From Parachlamydiales bacterium (GTDB lineage Bacteria > Chlamydiota > Chlamydiia > Chlamydiales > JABDDJ01), in assembly GCA_041671045.1 (NCBI GenBank), contig JBAZCF010000012.1, positions 23,870-87,869 of the forward strand: 64,000 nucleotides of DNA. Reading direction: 5' to 3'. Under the pieces are notes generated by a model. That model saw nothing but the letters and a program-made list of their open reading frames with translations. It was not told where the DNA came from and ran no database searches. The position numbers were made by a program, and so were the translations under genes. How positions within the stretch are numbered: position 1 is the stretch's first letter; each line of letters starts with the position of its first letter. Below are positions 10,801 through 19,800 of this stretch, piece by piece.

Positions 10801-13800
10801 GCAGCAAAAGATAGCAAACTTGCCAAAGAAGTCCGGCAACAGGCCGATGATGTTGAGAAAAATCTGGTGAATTATAGAAGGGATAGGACTAAAAGAGTAA
10901 AAGAAAATCTTGCAGATCAAAATATCGAGGAATTACAAAAGACTTCCGGGACGGTTAATGACCTGACAAAACTTATAGATCCGCAACACTTAAATGTAAT
11001 GTCTTCCATTGAAAAAGGTGTGCCGGTAGAAAAACCGGCGATGAAAACGGCTTTTGACGGACTGACCCAGACATACCGTCAGTTACATGCGTTGCGTAAC
11101 AATCCCGCAAGACAGAATACCACCAAACAAATCGAGGATGTCCAGTCGGTTATATCCCAAAACCTTAATGCTATTGTGGATAAATATCAACAGGTGTCGA
11201 CCATGGATGACAAGGTGACCCTGGATGAAATGGCAAATCTTTCCAATAATATTGCTTCACATATAAAATTTACCCAAGATGCCAGAAAAGTTAAGGAAGA
11301 AACTAATGCGAAAAGCCAGAAATCTCGGACTAAAAGGAATGGACGAAAAAGCGAAGGTGTACGGACAGATGTTACAGAAGAGCAACTGGGGGGCGAATCG
11401 AAAGAAGAAACGTCGGGGAACGTATCAGAAGAAATACCGTCCGTTCCCGAAGAGACCAGTGTAGAAGAAACGCCTACCGATATTGAACAGGCAAAGCAGA
11501 AACTTGCCGATGCCAAGAAACTTCGCAATGAACATAATCGTAAGATCAGTGAACTCACCAGTCAAATCGAATATGATGAACATAATCTTGCGGCACAGTC
11601 TGGCCAAACGGACGCGGCCAGTATTGCCGGGGCAAAGATTCTCGAAGAACGTATTACCAAGGCCAAAACCGAAAAAGCGGAATTGGAAAAAACCTTGCCG
11701 GATATTAGTAAGGAACAAAGGTCTGTCAGACAAAAAACAATAGACTCCGCTGAAGAACAAGGGTATGTCCATTTACCGGTAGGATCAGACCAACTTCGGG
11801 GTGCCGGACTTAAACAATCTCGTAATGAAAAGATTCTCAATACAAGAAAGAATGTAAAAGAAGGAGATGTCGTTGAGATTAGTTATAAAGAAAGAAAAGA
11901 TTTTACCAAAGAAGAACTTGCATACAAGTCTTCCGTTCACCCGGAAGGGTATGATCATTTGTTGACTGCCGTAGTTAATGGACAGAGTATTGGCGGTATA
12001 CCATACAGGAGTGAAACCGATAATGCTATTGTCAAAGCAATCAAAGAAGGATTGAAACCAAGACTGGTTATAACGGAACGTCATGGGGAAGGAGTAACCT
12101 TTGAGGTAGTAACTGAAAAGACTGGAACGCAAAAAATACTGGAAGAGACTGCAAAAGAAGTAGCCAGTCGTGTTGAGGAAGAACCTTCTGCATACAAAAA
12201 GAAAATGAAAGGAGAGGTCGATGAGATCAACAAAGCGCTCGATCATCTTGGACAAAGTTTTAAAGGTCTGTTCAAGATCAAAGGCGATCAGGATTTGAAT
12301 CTTGGTATTATCCCCAATGATATACGGGACAGCATTTTTGCCGACCTATTAAAGATCGGCGCTGAAGTATTGATCAGGATACCGGCTATAACCGGGGCGG
12401 AACTGATAAAGACTATTGGAAAGTTGATTGTGGATGCAGGATATCCCAAAAGATTCTTGATGTACGTGGACATGTTTGCCGACACACTTTTAAATGCTTT
12501 GGGCGTCATTAATGATTTAGAGAAAGGATATAACCAGTTCCGGAATAAATTTAATAAGTTCTCTGCAGAGGCATGGTACACCTCTTCAGACGAGAAGATC
12601 AGGGCTCTTCGCAAAGTGTTTTCCGGAATGTGGTCAGTTATGTTGGACAACGGCATATTGGAACCGGAACGGGAGATCTATAATCTTTGCCAGGATAAAG
12701 CATTTTTGGAATCATTCAAAAATGAAAACAGTGTCTATTACCATATTATCAATAATATCAAACCAGTCAATCCTGAACTGGCAAAAGTCTTACTGGATGA
12801 TAATGTCATTACTTTTGAAGAGATGGTATCGTTGAAGAATTTCTATTCAGGGCTTACCTTGATGCCGACTTTTTACATTCATCAGTCCAGCACTAAATTT
12901 GGCGATAAATTCCAGATACTCAATTCCAATCAGAATGACCGGACACATGACTGGTCTAAAATAATCAAGACTACACTGGAGACTTTGATATATGGCGATA
13001 TTAAGACCGACAATGAAAAGGCATTATCTACACTTGTGACGGATTATGTAGGACGTGGAAATAAAAATTCTAAAGAAGCAATCATACGGAATAAGTACCG
13101 TGGTGATGAAAAGCAGATGCGTGCCGAACTGATCAGTCTTTACAGTGAGTTCCTTTCCAAAATCACTGGTATACACGAAAATATCTGGCGGTATTATTTT
13201 AATTCTTCCAATGAAAAAGAGTTTATGGCTGGCAAAGATGGTAAGACGGAAGGTGTTGCTTCTATTATCTATTATTTACAGGAAGGTAACATTGCTTATA
13301 CAAAAGGTGGAAATGGAACTTATATAAAAGGCGCTATTGATTATTTCCTTGTCACACCTAATATTAAAGGAGTAAACAGCAATATTGTCAAACTGGTGAA
13401 TTCCACTATGGATTCTCAACATGTCGCTTTGTTCTATAACAATATCAAAGGTGACCGCAAAACCAGTTTTGAACAGTTGAGCGACATTGTTATTTCCGCA
13501 CGTAATGTGAAAGAAAAACTTGCCCATGCATTTTATCAGGACAATCCTATCCTGAAACACCATGAACAGTCCGGTGAAATACAACTGGGCAAGTTTGATG
13601 GGGTATCGAATAAATCTACTAACAATAATATCCTTGCCGACGACCTTTCCGATGAAGACTATATTTTATCCCAGTTATTACTGTTTCATACCGGAGATAA
13701 GGCATACCGTCATTTCATAGGACAGTTTGGTGATAAAGGACAGATATATGACATTGAAACGCCAAAGTATGCTGAAGCCAGGAGGACTTACCTGGAACTG

Positions 13801-16800
13801 TTGAAAAAGTATGAAGGAAAATCCGACATACTCAAACTTATGGCAACCGAAGAAGAACTTAAGGCGACAGCAGAAGAACTTATTGCCATTATCAATGGTA
13901 ATTCAAGTGCTTTTGGTTTTAACGCAACCACGCCTATAAATGTGATTCGTCAATTCGCCAGGAGTTTTGTATTTAACTATGCTATTAACAAACATTACAG
14001 TGACCTTATCTTTCATGGAAGGATAGAACAATATAAGGATATGAACCTTATGGTCAAACGTGCCGGAAGCAGTAACTCGCCGGGTTACGTTCCTGACATG
14101 TATATCGATGGTGGAATAGGATTAAACCAAAAACATGCAATTCTAAACAACCCGGTAAGTACAAAAATACAAGAGAAGCTTGGATTAAAAAAGCCATTCG
14201 AAACAATGGATGGTATCCAATTCATGACCCGTGACTTTGCTGATAAAATGGAGATATCCATGGGAAGTATCTTTGCCCGGGTGGAAGAATTCAGCAAACT
14301 TAACAGCGTGAAATCGCTTTATTCTATTGTTAAAAACAATGGAGACCGGGGACTGACCAAAACCAACCTTGTTATTATCGATGAAATTGCCGATGCCACA
14401 CCAGGAAAAATATTTGAAAAGATTCATAAAATGATGATTGATTCTGGGGCTGAAACATTATCATTTATAGATAGTGGAACTAAATTTGCCGATGGGCCAG
14501 TTAATAATGTTTTTAAAGATGATGAATTTATTGGGATAGAAGGAAAGTTACAAGTATTCGACCGGCCAAACAGCAATTTTTTCATTCAGCAGGATCTCCG
14601 TCATGATATCATACCGGAATTCAAGAAACAATCCATACAGACTATCGGGAACTTTATCAATCTTACCAATGCAGAGCAGATAACCGAACTTTGGAATAAG
14701 ATACAGGAACAGGTAGTGACCAAAGTGACTGCAGAAATGGATGGTATGACCGACCAAGGATTGCGTGATATGTTACTGGAGGAAGTCGACCAGGAACAAC
14801 TGCCGGAACTGTATGACTATGTGAAAAAAGGCGGTAATGTACGCAAACCCAATCCGTATTTTGAGAGTTTATTGAATGGTATCAAAGCCTCATATATAGG
14901 AAGGAAAGCATTGGAACGCCGTGTAAATCGTGTTGCCTTGCAGGAGATACCCGTGGGTGATGTACCATTAAGACCGCCACGGAAGACCGCAGATGGCAAA
15001 CATGTTTTGTTGGCAGAGATCGCCTGTAACATAAAAGGTGTCCGGTACATGTCCGATTCGCCTTCTTTTACAAAACTGGAAGATGCCATAACGTATATCC
15101 GGCAGAATAAACTTGTCGACTTGATGAGTGAGAATCAAGACGGGATACAAATTGTCAATGCATGGGAAATAGAACAGGAAAATGGATTATATTATATCCC
15201 TGGAGAACCTGTCATGGTTACCCGTGTACCGGCTGACGACCTGCATTCGCATACCCTTGCCCGGGCCAGGATGAAACTTCGTGATGCAGGGAATGTTATC
15301 ATGACCGACTCGGAATCGCAAAGTATTGCCGGCAGTGACAACGATGGTGACATGCGTTATTGTGAATCGTTTGTAAAGGCCAAGGACGGTCATATCGTTA
15401 TCAATGACACTTCTGTTACCGGAATGCTAAACCAATCTATGATGCTTGTATTGGACGAATACAGGAATGTAAGAAACTTTGACAGGATACGCGAACAGAT
15501 CAGCAAAGACAAGTATGATGCTATTATTAAAAAGGCGCAGGACAAGGCCAGTTTGTACAAACACAATAATTTTATCGATAATGTAAATACCCGCAAGCAA
15601 AATGTCGTTGGCGGAAAAGTGATCAGCATAACGGCAAAACTCAATACGACTTACGATTTTATAAAACGACTGAATATAACCTTAAAGAAAACATCTGTTT
15701 TTGGCAAAGTGAAAATAACTGGTTTCTCAACAGATAAGTTCAGTCTTTTAAAACACCATATCGGTAATCTGTTAAATCTTGCATTGGACAACGCCAAGGA
15801 CCCGAAGATAGAGTTTTTAGGATTTAACGAGATTACTGCCGGTATGTTTGTAACTGCACTGGTAAGTGATAAAAGCATGGATGAAATGTCCAAGACTCAA
15901 CAGGAAACGGCGATTATTGAACGGATAAAACAAATCAGTGAATACTTCAACAGTGGGATAGGACAGGAATTTATTAGACTGGAACGTACCAGAAAACGTT
16001 CCGACAGTCAGAAAACCATAAAAGACACCTGGAAAGCATTGCAACATCAGTTTGGCAAAGACTCGGTCAATGAGTTAAAAAATCTTTATTATCTTAACAA
16101 AGATGTCAATCAACTCACTACTTTCATCGATATCTCACGCGAAATCCCGCCGAGTGCCGAAGAATTTGCCAAAGTAGACGAAGCCTATAACCGGATAAAA
16201 GACAATGACCTTAAGAATATCGATGTTGGCAATGCATTCCCAGGCGGTAACATATCCGTATTCTTAAAAGGTGCACAGGTGTCTTATGAACAGGCCGCAA
16301 AACTTGTCTATAGTGAAGCGACCCAGTGGAGTCCTTTCTTTAAAAAGGTTATGAATGAGGTGTTTTTGACTGAACAGGTGTCTGAAGAACAGGATGCATT
16401 AGATGTCAGTGGAACCCAGAGTCATGGGAAGAACATTCGCCAGGACGAATATGTGTCGGCTTTCTACAAGTTTTTCAATAAACTTTATTCTATCCTTGCC
16501 ATGGACAATGGCAGGACGGTAAAACAACTTTACAATGACGTTGTAAAAGCCATAGAAGGTGATATTACGAATAACAAATTCCTTGCTTTATTACAGGTCC
16601 GTATCGATACCAAAGAGAATACCAGCCGAATAGAAATACTTTCTAACTATAAAAAGTCCGATATTTCAAAGGAAGACCTGGAGAGGATCCATGAAGATTT
16701 CAATGCATTGCCTCTAACGGTTAAGCAAAGTGTTGTGCTTTATTCCATGCATGAATATGGTATCACGGTAAGCAGTTGGGGCGGTAACTATTCAAAACTT

Positions 16801-19800
16801 TTCCCGGTGGAATTCATGATTGAAATGGATAAAATTATGGAACCGTTGAGGGATTTAATTGTGACGGACAGTTCTGCAGACCAGAACCGGTATGGCAATA
16901 TCTTTAAGTTTGAATTGAAAAAATTGTTCGGCAAGACAAAGTGGGATTGGAATCGATATCCTTTTGATGTGAATTTGAAAAGAAAGATTGCAGAGGATTT
17001 ACTGGTAAAGATACAGAATGCACAAAAGGAAAAGATGTCGAATACAGACATTATGAAAATTGTCAATGAAACTGTAAATATCCCAGGAAGACCCGAAGTA
17101 AGGGAGGCATATAATGAATTGGTAAAGATGGCAGGTGAGAAGGACTTTGTCGAGTTCCTGACCGACATTGTCAATCGTGGCACTCCTGGTGAAACAAAAA
17201 ATAAACCGGAAGTAATAAGACCTAAAAAAATCATATCAGGTGGGCAGATCGGTGGAGATCGTGGCGGACTTCAAGGAGCGAAAGATTTAGGTATCGAAAC
17301 GGGTGGTTGGATTCCAAAAGGATTTAAAACTTCCGAAGGAAACAAACCAGAACTTGGTACTGAATATGGGTTAAAAGAAACAGAAGGTACTGATTATCCC
17401 GAACGTACCATGAAGAACGTTGATGATTCCGGTGGAACAATAGCAATATTATGGGGACAAAGTGTTGGAACAGGAAAAACTATCGGTTATGCCCAGACTC
17501 ATAATTGGCAGTATGGAAATAACAAGTCCAGTGATGTTGGATATAAACCAGTATTGGTTATTACAACTCATAATATTGAAGATGCCGCACAACAGTTAAA
17601 AGACTTTGTAAAACGCAACAGTATTGAAGTACTGAACATTGCCGGACATAGAGAGACTTCACAACCAGGTATTCAGGAATTCACACGACAAGTCATTATA
17701 AAGGCATTTGGTGAACAACCAAAACAGATGATGGAAATATGGCCATCGGTACAATCTGTCCGGGATGAATTTAAACTCGACCGATGGGTCACCATAGATG
17801 ACAAACCTAAAAAGATAAAACGTGTCTTTCCCAATGACCAACGCCTTTCAAACCTTGTCGATGCCATTAATGTCAAGTATCCTTACATGGATGCATATGC
17901 AGTCCAAATGGCTGACGGTTTCAAAATAGAGATCATAGAAGACTTCAATAAACCCCGGCAACATTCTTCCATCAGTCCTCTTGGTGAACTGTATGCCAAT
18001 GCCGACCCGGAACTGCAGGATTATATCGTTTCACATTTTGCCAAACTATTTCCCGGTGTAAAGATATTTTCCAGTCGTACAGATTTTGACAAGTTTGTTA
18101 TAGATTCTTTCGGTTCCTTATCGGATGTGAGTTTGAATACCATTGGAATGACTTTCCGTGGTGCCGTGTGGATCGACCCGGAACGGGCAGTACAGTCCAC
18201 CTTCTTCCATGAACATGCTCATATTTATTGGGCCATGTTACCCAACAGCAATCCTATCAAAAAGAAATTACTGGAGATGTTCGGCACTGAGGAGGATGCA
18301 GTCATTGCCATAGGTCAGGCCGGGACAGAATATGCACAGGTCATGAAAGACGGGAGCAACTGGGAGAAATTCCAAGAACTTTTAAAACAGTTCTGGATTG
18401 AAGTTAAAAATGCTTTCGGACAGGTGGATCGCGGCGATGTGGCCATGATCATGGCTAAAAATATTTGGCATAACAAAGACGGTGTTATTCCTGTCTCAGA
18501 AAGTCTTAATGCCATTCGGTTCATGAAAGATGAAACTACCGGAATAGACTTCGATGAAGAAAAACACCGATATATTGCTTCTGACGGAAAGACTATCTTA
18601 GTGTCCGTAACACAACTGGAGGGGTCCTTACATCAGGTTCTTTTTGATCCGGGGATGCAGGTAAACTATTCCGTTCAAAAAGAAATTAAGGAACGGGCGG
18701 AAAAAAACCTGCCAGCATGGTCTGCAGAGGATGTAGAAAAGCGTAAGACGGATTTGATGAACAAATGGGCAAGAAGTCCGGAAATCGGAAATGCCATCCA
18801 CGCTTCATTACAAGCATTAAGAGCGGGGCAACCTGTTCCAAAGGAATATTCCCGTATGTTTGCCAAAGGAGTCCTGGAAGACTTTACCAAGACCACAGAA
18901 GAGCAGTTTAAGATACTCAATCCAAACGGTGATCCGGAACTGGCAGAACAACTTATTGCAAGCGAAGAGGATTTCATTGCCGGACATGTCGATAAACAAA
19001 TTGTATCGGAAGACGGGATTACCGTCATTGATTTCAAGACTTCGGACAAACGGGTCTGGAACGAGGACGGGGAAACCTTGTCGGATGATTATACCCATGC
19101 TATCAATGTCCGCCGATATATCAGTCCTTTTGAAAATATTAAGGACAATAAGCAAAACCATCACAAGATACAAGTCAATCTCTATGGACGTATCCTTGCT
19201 AAAATGGGAAAGAAAGTCAAACAAGGGATCATACAACCTGTTTATTATGAACTGGACAAAAACGGTAAGATCAGCAAGGTAGAATTTGAAAAACCTATTG
19301 ATACCAATTATGCAAAGCATACCGATGCGACCGACCGGATCATTATGAAAAACCGGATCATGCAAAATGATATCCAAAATGGTTATGAACATGATGAGGA
19401 TGTCCGGTATGAAGGATATAGCGATGTTGCTCTTGACAACCAAAGGACAGCCATGGCGGAACTGCAATCCAGTCTTAACGTAATGTCAGGAGAGACCCTG
19501 GCGAACATATCGGAAGATTCGGCTTCACGCATATTGGGTAAGGGACACTTTTTGATTAAAGAACATCTTGTCGAACTCGGATTTTCAGAACAGGAAGTGG
19601 CCAAAATGGATCTGTTCACCGCTTTGTCTCATTTTGTCAATGAGGAAGGTCGGCCCGGAGACATTGGTCCCGGCTATAAAAAGGCTGCATTGAAGGATGA
19701 TCCGGCCATGAAAATACTGGAAGAGATCAAAACATTAGAACGATTGGCCAGTTTCGAATATGAAGACATCAAAAAGTATGAATCACAGTCCAGAGATTAC

